64,000 nt of DNA from Lotus japonicus. Its lineage: Eukaryota; Streptophyta; Magnoliopsida; Fabales; Fabaceae. A program made the position numbers and the translations under genes. Positions 56,316-64,000 of the stretch are shown here, in pieces (position 1 is the first letter of the stretch; each line of letters opens with the position of its first letter). Under the pieces are notes generated by a model. The model ran no database searches. It had not been told where the DNA came from and worked only from the letters and a program-made list of their open reading frames with translations. The DNA is taken from assembly GCF_012489685.1 (NCBI RefSeq), contig NC_080044.1, forward strand, positions 44,082,964-44,146,963. The letters run 5' to 3'.

Positions 56316-57710
56316 ATGACTAGGACTCAGTTCAGGTGTTTTTTGAGGAAAAGGAAAGCTGAAAGGGAAAGAGGTGGCAAGTTCCGTTCACTATGGGACA
56401 TAAAGCCAGAAGATAATCCCCGCAATGAACCTAGTGTGGCGTCGATTATCAATCAGCTAGACCACGCCATCAAACAGGGAACAACTGCGCCACCAAACCC
56501 AGCCAAAGAAAAGGGGAAAGATCTTGTCGAAGATGAGGATGAAGACATGCTCGAAGATTTCGACGACAGTGATGGGGAAGACCTTAACATCATCTGCATA
56601 GTGTCTATCTTACCTGCAGAATTCGATAGAATCTCAGAGGTCACCGAAAGCGAGGAAGACTACTATGTCGAAGAAGAACCGATGATAATCCTTTGTGTTA
56701 TTACGTGATGCAGAGAGGATCTGTCGAGGATGAGAGAGCTCTCTTCCAGAGGCCAACTGAGCAAATGAAGAGCCATTTGAAGCCGTTATTTGTTTGGGCC
56801 AAAGTCGAGGAGAAAGGAGTTAACAAAGTCCTTGTCGACGGAGGATCTGCAATCAACCTGATGCATGGGTTCATGCTCAAGAAGTTGGGTAAAACTGAAT
56901 CAGATCTAATCCCACATGATATGGTACTTTTTGATTATGAAGGAAAGACAGGTTCTTCCCTGGGGGCAATCATGCTGAACATAACCGTAGGAACAGTGAC
57001 CCGCTCCACATTTTTCATTGTGGTCCCTTCAAAGGCTAATTACAATTTGCTGCTGGGAAGAGAATGAATTCATGGCGTGGGGGCAGTGCCTTCAACTTTA
57101 CACCAACGTATATCCATTTGGAAGGCTGATGGAGTTGTCGAAAATATACAAGCAGATCAAAGCTACTATTTAGCAGAGACATGCTACGTTGGTAAGAAGA
57201 ATTTCGAGAAATGTTTAGCCACAATTGCTCCTTTAGACACAGTGGCTAATCAATATTTCAACCCATACTCAGAGTACTCAGTGACATTAGATCCCATCCG
57301 GGGTCTAAACCTCAATGAATCATGCAAACCTGATGCCATGAGTGGATGGCACACCGATGAAGAAAAAGATGTCACTAGTGAGTGGCAAACCAGTGGTAAA
57401 GATGATTAATTCGAGCATAGCTCGAATTTCGGCTTACGCAGCCGAAAACAAAATAAGGACGGCCTTAGAGGCCGAAAAAATGGCCAAAGAAATGGCTATT
57501 GACGAAGCTAATGTCTCAATCCTGCCTGTCGAATTGACACCTCAGGAGGAGGCAACAACGAATAAGGATAACACGTTTTTGGAAGAAGACGAGCAGAGTG
57601 TCGAAGAATTTGAAGACCTCCGCAATTTGAGGCTAGATTGCATCTATGACGATAGCCCATTGGGTTTCGAGAAGCCAGCGATCGACATTTCCAGGAAAAT
57701 GGAAGCTTAG
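56316..57710 (+). pseudogene. Gag end and protease of element D, several frame breaks
   Basis: MTRTQFRCFLRKRKAERERG continues in frame after the stop at 56313. A phase change near 56700 leads to the protease KVLVDGGSAINLM and NYNLLLGRE, typical of gypsy aspartic protease (Asp-Gly-Gly in place of Asp-Ser-Gly). A TGA at 57065-57067, probably from Trp, interrupts it. The reading continues to about 57410 and then in another phase to 57710 (acidic linker). RT should follow but is separated by element C. Not functional. Confidence 0.8.
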
Positions 57711-57764
57711 GACCCTTTGGAAGAAGTGGACTTGGGTGATGGCTCAGAGAAAAGGCCAACATAT

Positions 57765-58970
57765 TGAAGGTATGAAAAACGGTAGAAAGGGGGGGTTTGA
57801 ATAACGTTTTCAAGATAAAGCTTCCACCTTAAAGATTTTGACAAATATTTCGAGAACTTAAGTGCTAAAGATAAGAGATAGAAAAGCACACAAGGATTTT
57901 ATCCTGGTTCACTTGATAAATCACTCAAGCTACTCCAGTCCACCCGTTAAGGTGATTTCTTCCTTCTTAGAATGAAGGCAATCCACTAATCAGGTAAGAG
58001 TTACAACTGCACTTGAAACCTACAAGTGACTAACAATTACACTGACTTAGCTCACACTAAGATTCACTCTCTTAGTCTTCTCTAGGATCCGATCAACCTT
58101 GATCTCCTAAAGGAACTAAACAAACTGTTTATCAAAGAATTGTTTACAAGAGATTTGCTTCTAAAAAGCTAATAGTAAACTCAATGAATTTCAGATGAAA
58201 GAAAGCTTAGAAGAATTTGAATTTGTCTTGCGCGTATGTGAATGCTTCTCGCCGCTTCTTTCAGTCTTCAGCCTCTTTATATACTCCAAGGATTAGGGTT
58301 GAGCGTTGCATGGGAAATGCTACCGTTGGAGGGCAGTTCTGGAAAATCCAGCTTCTGCTATGTCTGAGACTGTTAGGTAGGTCGTCAGGAAGGTACAGTT
58401 GCTTTTGTACTTGGATAGCGACTTGACCTTTAAACCTAGGAGACTTCTGATTAGGGGAATGCTTCATATTGGAACTTGTGAAGCCGGTTGATCAGAGTCA
58501 GAGGGAAAGCCCAGATCCTCTGACCATTGTTTCTTCTGATTCTGAACTCAGAGGGAAGTACATGGTCTTCAGAGTATCTTGCTTCTGGACATCAGAATTT
58601 CACTAATCAGCTTCTGGATCTTCAGAGTCTTCTACACCATCAGAATATCTGAGCCTTCAGTGTTTCTTGGTTATCAGACTTTCTGGATCTTCAGAACTTC
58701 TAGTGACTGAGTCCACATCAGAGTTTGTATAACTTCAGAACTTCTGAAGCTTTTCCACTGTTCATACTGAACATGGTGAATGCGAAAGCGTTGCTTGGGT
58801 CGCTCTTTAACACAGTGCTTCTGATTTGTGTGAGATTGAGTTGAGGTCAGAGCCTGTAAATAGCACACTCAGAAAAACACGTTAGAGTACCACAATTGTT
58901 CATATCAAAAGGTTAACTTGTAATCATCAAAACATAGAGTTGTACTACTAGATCAAAACTTGATCTTACA
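57765..58970 (-). repeat. 3' LTR of element C (1206 bp)
   Basis: Minus strand TGTAAGATCAAG...CATACCTTCA, same ends as the LTRs of A. The region 58600-58740 has irregular 'cttctggatcttcaga' units, homologous to but less regular than the array in A. Confidence 0.93.
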
Positions 58971-59530
58971 ATCTCCCCCTTTTTGATGATGACAAAACTA
59001 AGATTTTTGATGAACAATTCTTAAACATTAAACTAAATTCACTCAGAGTTTAGAGATATAGAATAAGACTTATCCAGATGTGAATAGTTTATCTTGCTCA
59101 TTCTGAATTCAAGTCACTGCTTGATTATGAGCTTAGCTCCCCCTGAATCTAATACTTGATGAAAACATTAGTAAAGTCTAGATTCTGAGCTAAATGATAT
59201 AAGAGTTCAGAGTGAAAAACTTATGACATAGATGAAAATAGAGTAATCAGAGCGCATAAGTAATTAGAGTCACGGACAAGGTATCAGAGTCTTGGGTATC
59301 AGAGTCAAATTAGAATCACTTTAGAAGAAGTGAAATGTATTCCTTGTATTTGCCCAGTGACACATCTATGGTCATAAAGGTGGAACTCTTAAATTCTCCA
59401 AAAGAAAAATAAATCACACTAACACATCTTACACATCAAAAGCTGGGTTTACTCCCCCTTTTTGTCATAAGCAAAAAGCTTGGGGTGTGAAAAACTTAGC
59501 TTGAAGTACAAGGTACTCCCCCTTAGAGAA
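58971..59530 (-). promoter_or_regulatory. Polypurine tract cluster of element C
   Basis: Minus-strand CAAAAAGGGGGAGAT abuts the LTR. Other tracts of GGGGGAG type lie near 59138, 59452 (again AAAAAGGGGGAG) and 59515. The sequence between is conserved with element A but noncoding. Confidence 0.85.
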
Positions 59531-59711
59531 GGTCTAAGTTTAAAGAAAATGAAAACGATGCAAGAATCAGAGTTAGGCGAAATAAATAGAAGAGTTAATG
59601 CAAGATAAGAACGTTTACCACCGGCCAAGGGAGTAAAGAGGAGGGTCAGTTACCAAGAACTTAACCTCGAGAAACTGAAGGAGCATTAACTTTCAGAGAG
59701 AAAGTGAAGCC

Positions 59712-59719
59712 TATAAAAA
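59712..59719 (+). promoter_or_regulatory. TATA box upstream of the antisense ORF in element C
   Basis: TATAAAAA on + lies 61 bp before ATG 59773, a typical plant core-promoter distance to a short 5'UTR. This region is deleted from element A. Confidence 0.6.
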
Positions 59720-59772
59720 GTGTTGGAGAGAGAGGTAAGCTTCACAACTCGAGCAATTTTCAGTAAAAAAGA

Positions 59773-60165
59773 ATGGCATCATACATCGTAGCACTAGAAG
59801 AGCTGAGAAAGAAGGCCTTTGAGGAGGACTTGTTCCTGAACATCAGGCATCCAGAGGGTACAAGGACCATCTCAGAGCTAACACGGACACTGCTGGAGGA
59901 GGACCTGCGTCCAGAGTTGAAGAGAGACTTGAGGGAATTTCTTGCCTTCGTGGAGGAGGTGCAAGAACTCAGCCAGCTTGAACTCAAGCTGCTGGAAGAA
60001 AAAGAGATTTTTGAAGAGAAGCTCAAGACTGCATAAGAGATTCTGGAGAGGGATGAGCTAAAAGACAGGCTCAACAACATCCAGTATGCACTGGAGCGTC
60101 TGGAGAAGGAGAGGTCAGAGCAGCGCCAGGAGTGCAGAAGAATGAGGAGGGATCCTCCATTCTAG
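59773..60165 (+). CDS. Antisense coiled-coil ORF of Sirevirus C (87 codons open, plus in-frame tail)
   Basis: On the strand opposite to element C, between the env-like gene and the 3' LTR. ATG 59773 starts MASYIVALEELRKKAF; NIRHPEGTR is near residue 23; then Glu/Leu-rich heptads (REFLAFVEEVQELSQLELKL). TAA at 60034-60036 ends 87 codons, but the same phase continues 42 codons (LERLEKERSEQRQECRRMRR) to TAG 60163-60165. The tail is conserved in element A (MRRQCREMRKNSPF), so the inner TAA is probably a recent mutation. It has its own TATA box. Predicted small, charged, helical and soluble. No known family. It could act on capsid or polyprotein as a coiled-coil partner, or produce antisense RNA; both are guesses. 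Confidence 0.6.
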
Positions 60166-60377
60166 GATTTTAGGAAAAAGAAAGAGAATGTATGATGTAA
60201 AAGCGTTTATGATGAATAATAATAAAAAATTAATTTGCAAACATAATGTCAGAAATATATATATATATGCATAGATAATCACAAACGAACAAAGTAAAGA
60301 TTAATAAGAAAGAGCTAGAGGTTAACGAAATAAAACATAGATAAAGGAAAAGAAATCAAAGCGAAGAGATCCTAAAG

Positions 60378-63269
60378 CTAGGGTTTATCAGATCGACGCA
60401 GAAGTTCCATCATCATTTGCTTCATTTCAATCAGCAGAGACTCATGAGTGTCAAGACGTTGTTCCACAATGTCGAGTCTGGACGAGTTTGGCTGTGCAGA
60501 ACTAGAAGGAACATTCTGAGCAGCGTGAGGATCTGGAGTGGAAGCAGAAGCAGCAGGAGTAAAAACTACGGGTGCAAGTGCTTGGCATCTAAGAGCTTCA
60601 GCCTCAGCTTCAAGTCGTTCTGTCTCTAATCTGGCTTGTTCAGCTTGAGCTGCTGCTTGACGTGGAGCTTCTTCTGCTTGTTCTTTCTTTCTTTTGGCTT
60701 CTTCAATAGCTTCAAGTAGCTTATGTCTCTGTTCTTGTTCATGAAGAGCCACCCTTCTAGCAAACCTTTGCTTTGCAGCCTCGATCCTCTGACTTCCCTC
60801 TGCATGCAGGAGCTGCATCATAACTGGAACTTGAGCCACTAGCCAAGTGCCCAGATTGTTCCACTCTTCAGCCACATGTTCAGCATTCTCGCTTAGGTCA
60901 GTCTGACCTTGCACATTGCGTAGCATCAAAGAGGCTTCATGATAGAAAATATTGATGCACTCAGAGAGAGATGTGGGTCGGAGGTGAGTGTAAGGAATTA
61001 TAGAGAGGTTGGTTTCAGGAGAGGCTGAGTGATTGCTGCTGTGAGCTTCAGAGGCACCTTGTGGAGAGCCAATGTTAAACATTTGAGCATTTGGTTCAGA
61101 GGTTCCAAGGTGAGGTTCTGAAGTTTCAACCAGAGGATGGGGTGATCTAACTGAGGATTGGTTAGACACAGATTGTGCTGGTTCAGGTTCTGGTTGAATA
61201 GGCTCTTGTTGGTCAGGGGCAGGGTGAGCTTGTTGAGCCAAAGGGTCTGCCTCATGTAAAGGATTGGCCAAGATAGGTTCATCTGGGTCAACTAGACGTT
61301 CGGGTCTAGGGCCAGGATATCTCCTAGGGCTTGGACAAGTGAGATAATATTCTTCTAAGGTAGACACCTTTTCTTTTCTAACTTCCATGAATTTTCGAAG
61401 GGATTCAGAGTTGTTGGAAGGAGAAGAATCAGCAACATTTGTTGGGAAGGATACAGGTGTAAGGGCTGTGGAAGAGTCGGTATCCGTGGTTCTGGGAGCC
61501 AGACGTTCTGATGCTCTTGGGACAGAGTGATCAGAGGTTCTGGGTCCAGGTTCTGTTTGGTTAGGCTCTGGTTGCTCATGAATGATGGGTTCAGAAGTTA
61601 ATGGGTTGTACGGGATGGTAATGGGAGAGGTTGGTTCATCTGGCCTAGAGGGTTGGTTCTGGAGCAAATTCCAGAGAGGTGCTTCAGTAGGAGAAGGTTG
61701 AAAAAATGAAGACCTTGGGGAATGTGGTGGAGAGGTGGTTTGTGCAGCTGGTTGGGACTCAGGAATAGGAGTGAGGGGATTTGAAGATTGTTTGAGCATG
61801 GCTGATATGGGGAGTGCATCAAATAAATTCAAATCATCATCAGAAGCAACTGCAGACTTACTTGAATGTGCTGATGATCTTGTCACTCTGGCAGGAGTTT
61901 CAATCCGTCTGATCACTTCAGCAGCTGGTTCCACCCGAGTAGGCTTCACCACAATTCTGACCTGCTTCTTCTTCTTCTTAGGAGGACCATCCTCATTATC
62001 ACCATCATCACCATCATCGGGCTTGCTGGTTTCATCATGTTTTCTCTTGGATTGACCAGCCTTCTTCTTTTTGATCAGAGGGACATCTGATTCCTCAGAA
62101 GATTCTTCTAGGATCATCTTCCTCTGAACTTTCTTCTTGATAGGAGAAGGAAACTCTGGAGCTGGCGGCAGTCTGCTGAAAAATTCATCGAGATCAATTT
62201 CAAATCCTTGAGCCCTTAGATCTTCAACATAGCACCTAATGGCTTCAGGATTGTCTGCCTGTGTCCACAGAGGGTAGTCATTCAGAGGCACCCTTCTACT
62301 TCTGATTTCAGAAGATGTGTCTTCATGGGAAGGAGCAATCTTCTTCTTGACTAGGCCCATTTTCTTTAGAGAATTTGCAGTGAAGACATCACTGACAATG
62401 GTGGTCAGATCCTCTGTGCATCCAGCATTTACCAGATCTTGAATGAGGCCACTCTCAATGAAGAGATCAGACAACAGTCTCCCAAAGGGAATATACTTGA
62501 TTGCTGACTTGATAGAGGCAGTGGTACGAGACTTCCGGATACACTCCTTCAAGTAGGAGAACAGGAAGTAGGGAAGGCAGATCTTCTTCTTGTCTTGGAA
62601 GAAGAACAACATCGCCTTCTGGTTGAAGTTGATGTAGTCTGGGGAACTGCCCTTTGGTCTCTGGTTTATGCAGTGGAGCAAAATCTTGTGCCAGATCCTG
62701 AGCTTGGGATGAAGGTCCATCACTTTGTAATTAGTCTTGCCCGGTTTGTAATTGGTGTACAGGGCCTTGTTGGTCTCATCCTTCGTCTTGGGTTTCAGCT
62801 TTGATTCAGTGAATTGGAAACGATACCCAAAAGCAGTTTCGGCACCCAGCAGGTTCACGAAAGACTTCTCTGTAATGATGATCTTTCTTCCAGGAATGTG
62901 AGATACCACCTGAGTATCATCGCAGTCGGCGTGCTTCCAAAATTCCTTGATCAGTTTATCATACACCGGTCCTCGAAGCCTGTTGAAGTAATTTCCCCAA
63001 CCTTGAACTTGGACTTCAGGACGAAGATCATACCCATTTGTAGCAAGGTTGTCGAGGTCGAATCTCCATTCTGCCAGTACTTGAAGTTCCTCAGGAGCAT
63101 ATACGCAGTGAACGGCACAGCCCCGTTCTGCAATCGGAATAATCTGCTCTTGAGCTTGACCTTGATCTTGAGTCGGATTCTCAGGACCCCTTTGACCTGT
63201 TGCTAGACCAACTACCGTATGAGGGAACTGGGTTGCATCTGCAGTAGCTCTTCTGGTTTGACTCACCAT
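60378..63269 (-). CDS. Env-like protein of Sirevirus C, intact (963 aa)
   Basis: ATG 63269 (MVSQTRRATADATQFPH) is preferred over an in-frame upstream ATG at 63500 because element A has its start at the matching place. The N-terminal third is a globular domain (EFWKHADCDDTQVV, KSFVNLLGAETAFGYRF, FLFSYLKECIRKSRTTAS) of the 'putative plant transposon protein' family. The middle has basic clusters that could be nuclear signals (KKKKAGQSKRKHDE, PPKKKKKQ) and a long Pro/Ser/Glu-rich part. The C-terminus is coiled coil (LLEAIEEAKRKKEQAEEAPR and IVEQRLDTHESLLIEMKQ). I see no signal peptide or membrane segment, so an envelope role is not supported by sequence. It is probably made from a spliced or subgenomic RNA, as for other Sireviruses; not shown here. 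Confidence 0.9.
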   Translation of the reverse strand: MVSQTRRATADATQFPHTVVGLATGQRGPENPTQDQGQAQEQIIPIAERGCAVHCVYAPEELQVLAEWRFDLDNLATNGYDLRPEVQVQGWGNYFNRLRGPVYDKLIKEFWKHADCDDTQVVSHIPGRKIIITEKSFVNLLGAETAFGYRFQFTESKLKPKTKDETNKALYTNYKPGKTNYKVMDLHPKLRIWHKILLHCINQRPKGSSPDYINFNQKAMLFFFQDKKKICLPYFLFSYLKECIRKSRTTASIKSAIKYIPFGRLLSDLFIESGLIQDLVNAGCTEDLTTIVSDVFTANSLKKMGLVKKKIAPSHEDTSSEIRSRRVPLNDYPLWTQADNPEAIRCYVEDLRAQGFEIDLDEFFSRLPPAPEFPSPIKKKVQRKMILEESSEESDVPLIKKKKAGQSKRKHDETSKPDDGDDGDNEDGPPKKKKKQVRIVVKPTRVEPAAEVIRRIETPARVTRSSAHSSKSAVASDDDLNLFDALPISAMLKQSSNPLTPIPESQPAAQTTSPPHSPRSSFFQPSPTEAPLWNLLQNQPSRPDEPTSPITIPYNPLTSEPIIHEQPEPNQTEPGPRTSDHSVPRASERLAPRTTDTDSSTALTPVSFPTNVADSSPSNNSESLRKFMEVRKEKVSTLEEYYLTCPSPRRYPGPRPERLVDPDEPILANPLHEADPLAQQAHPAPDQQEPIQPEPEPAQSVSNQSSVRSPHPLVETSEPHLGTSEPNAQMFNIGSPQGASEAHSSNHSASPETNLSIIPYTHLRPTSLSECINIFYHEASLMLRNVQGQTDLSENAEHVAEEWNNLGTWLVAQVPVMMQLLHAEGSQRIEAAKQRFARRVALHEQEQRHKLLEAIEEAKRKKEQAEEAPRQAAAQAEQARLETERLEAEAEALRCQALAPVVFTPAASASTPDPHAAQNVPSSSAQPNSSRLDIVEQRLDTHESLLIEMKQMMMELLRRSDKP

Positions 63270-63711
63270 TTTTGGAGCGGTTGAAGGTTTAGGTAGAAGA
63301 TGAAGTTTGAAATATGAAGAGAGATCGAGAGAGAAATCGAGGATAAGCGGTTTTGAAATAGCAAGAGAGAGAGAGTAAAAACCTAAAGTGAAGGAGATCG
63401 TGTGTGTATAGTGGGTTTTGACAAATAATCGTTGTTGATTCAAAAAGCGATTTAAAATCAACGGTTGAAAATTAAAGACAGATAGTAACAGTAAATACAC
63501 ATATCACACACAGGAGAGAAGCACATCTACACGCAATCATGACAGACTGTCACACGGGCACAAGGAACTATGCATCAGAAATACTGACACACGTGTTGCT
63601 GTCTCAGCTTCAGAGTCAGTACCAATGGGTACACACACTCTGATTGAGTTACCTTCTGGACTAGACATCTTATGATCAAGAAGTATCATAGTCAGAGGTT
63701 CTGATCCATCT
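63270..63711. other. Spacer between RNase H and env-like genes in C
   Basis: Noncoding by eye, apart from an in-frame extension of the env-like ORF up to 63500 without a matching start in A. It shares stretches with 32916-33342 of element A (agttaccttctg.actagacatctt). Confidence 0.5.
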
Positions 63712-64000
63712 TCACTCTGGACAAAAGTCCATGTTCAGATTTTTCAGAATAAAATTGAATCTATCCTCTGCTAAGGGCTTTGTAAAGATATCTGCCCATT
63801 GATGGTCAGTGTCAACAAACTTCAGAAGAAGTACGCCCTTCTGTACATAATCTCTAATAAAGTGATACTTTACCTCAATGTGCTTTGCCCTTGAATGCAA
63901 GATAGGATTCTTACTCAATGAGATTGCAGCAGTGTTATCACAATAGATTGGGATATTGCTCTCAAGGATCTGATAATCCTCCAGCTGATGTTTCATCCAG
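63712..64000 (-). CDS. pol: RNase H end of Sirevirus C Pol (partial at window edge)
   Basis: Open to the right edge; reads IYCDNTAAISLSKNPILHSR, the RNase H D-N motif, and ends ADIFTKPLAEDRF...NMDFCPE. It has no stop in the visible 94 codons, while the matching part of element A has several lesions upstream. It encodes the C-terminus of the Ty1/copia polyprotein. Confidence 0.9.
   Translation of the reverse strand, partial: WMKHQLEDYQILESNIPIYCDNTAAISLSKNPILHSRAKHIEVKYHFIRDYVQKGVLLLKFVDTDHQWADIFTKPLAEDRFNFILKNLNMDFCPE

Larger units (their letters stand above)
52904..57764 (+). mobile_element. Element D: 5' half of a Ty3/gypsy element, cut by element C
   Basis: LTR (52904-53643), PBS, degraded gag and protease, then interruption at 57764/57765 by the LTR of element C. 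RT, RNase H, integrase and the 3' LTR must lie beyond the window, if they exist. The 5-bp flank is ctatt (52899-52903), unverified. Gag and protease style suggests a Tat-like gypsy lineage, but without RT this is an inference. Confidence 0.75.
57765..64000 (-). mobile_element. Element C: Sirevirus, 3' portion, inserted in element D
   Basis: From the right edge on the minus strand: end of RNase H, spacer, intact env-like ORF, antisense ORF, polypurine tracts and 3' LTR (58970-57765). It inserted in D after the flank catat (57760-57764). The 5' part lies outside the window. No stop or frameshift is seen in its RNase H or env-like gene. It is a different Sirevirus subfamily from A: the LTR is 1206 bp and lacks the regular 17-bp array. 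Confidence 0.93.

Overview
The window is plant nuclear DNA, probably from a legume, and consists almost entirely of nested retrotransposons. I see no convincing host gene, tRNA, rRNA or CRISPR array. The legume assignment is inferred from Sirevirus (SIRE-type Ty1/copia) elements with an envelope-like ORF and from LTR sequences rich in 'cttctgatccttcagag' repeats. Most elements can be delimited exactly from TG...CA ends, matching LTR pairs, primer-binding sites, polypurine tracts and 5-bp target-site duplications (TSDs).

Left third (1-21832). An orphan CACTA terminus lies at 911. A decayed Sirevirus-like element (F, minus strand) starts at 1249 and has a 2.4-kb LTR. Its env-like gene is broken by two related ~3.9-kb units in opposite orientation (4723-8657, TSD aagat; 9595-13546, near-TSD ctata/ctatc). 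These look like very long solo LTRs. A Tourist/Harbinger-like MITE (14252-14904, TSD TAA) follows. A third long solo LTR (16466-19130, TSD catag) sits inside a probable Athila-like LTR. Units 2 and 3 carry a homologous acidic accessory ORF. A purine-rich satellite present in three copies lies at 19504-20154.

Middle (21833-42190). Element A is a Sirevirus on the minus strand (21833-38661, TSD catct). Its gag and pol are broken and its integrase core has been deleted. A gag-only Athila-like element B (23681-29412, TSD ctccc, LTRs about 99% identical) is inserted near its 3' end. A landed beside a copia gag fragment. Gene-poor intergenic DNA follows.

Right third (42191-64000). Element E (42191-51763, TSD gtcag, LTRs 365/368 identical) is a young Tat-lineage Ty3/gypsy element on the minus strand. 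It has a long open pol reading frame with two RNase H domains and a spliced antisense gene with its own TATA box. Element D is the 5' half of a plus-strand Ty3/gypsy element, cut by element C. C is a Sirevirus on the minus strand that runs off the right edge and keeps an intact 963-residue env-like ORF.

Most interesting observations: (1) both Sireviruses A and C carry, between the env-like ORF and the 3' LTR, a homologous small coiled-coil ORF on the opposite strand, and in C it has its own TATA box; (2) the long solo LTRs carry a conserved acidic ORF and hairpin-forming tandem units; (3) in E, a single base change removes the protease catalytic Asp in an otherwise open pol frame. Order of insertion read from nesting: F before the long solo LTRs and the MITE; A before B; D before C.
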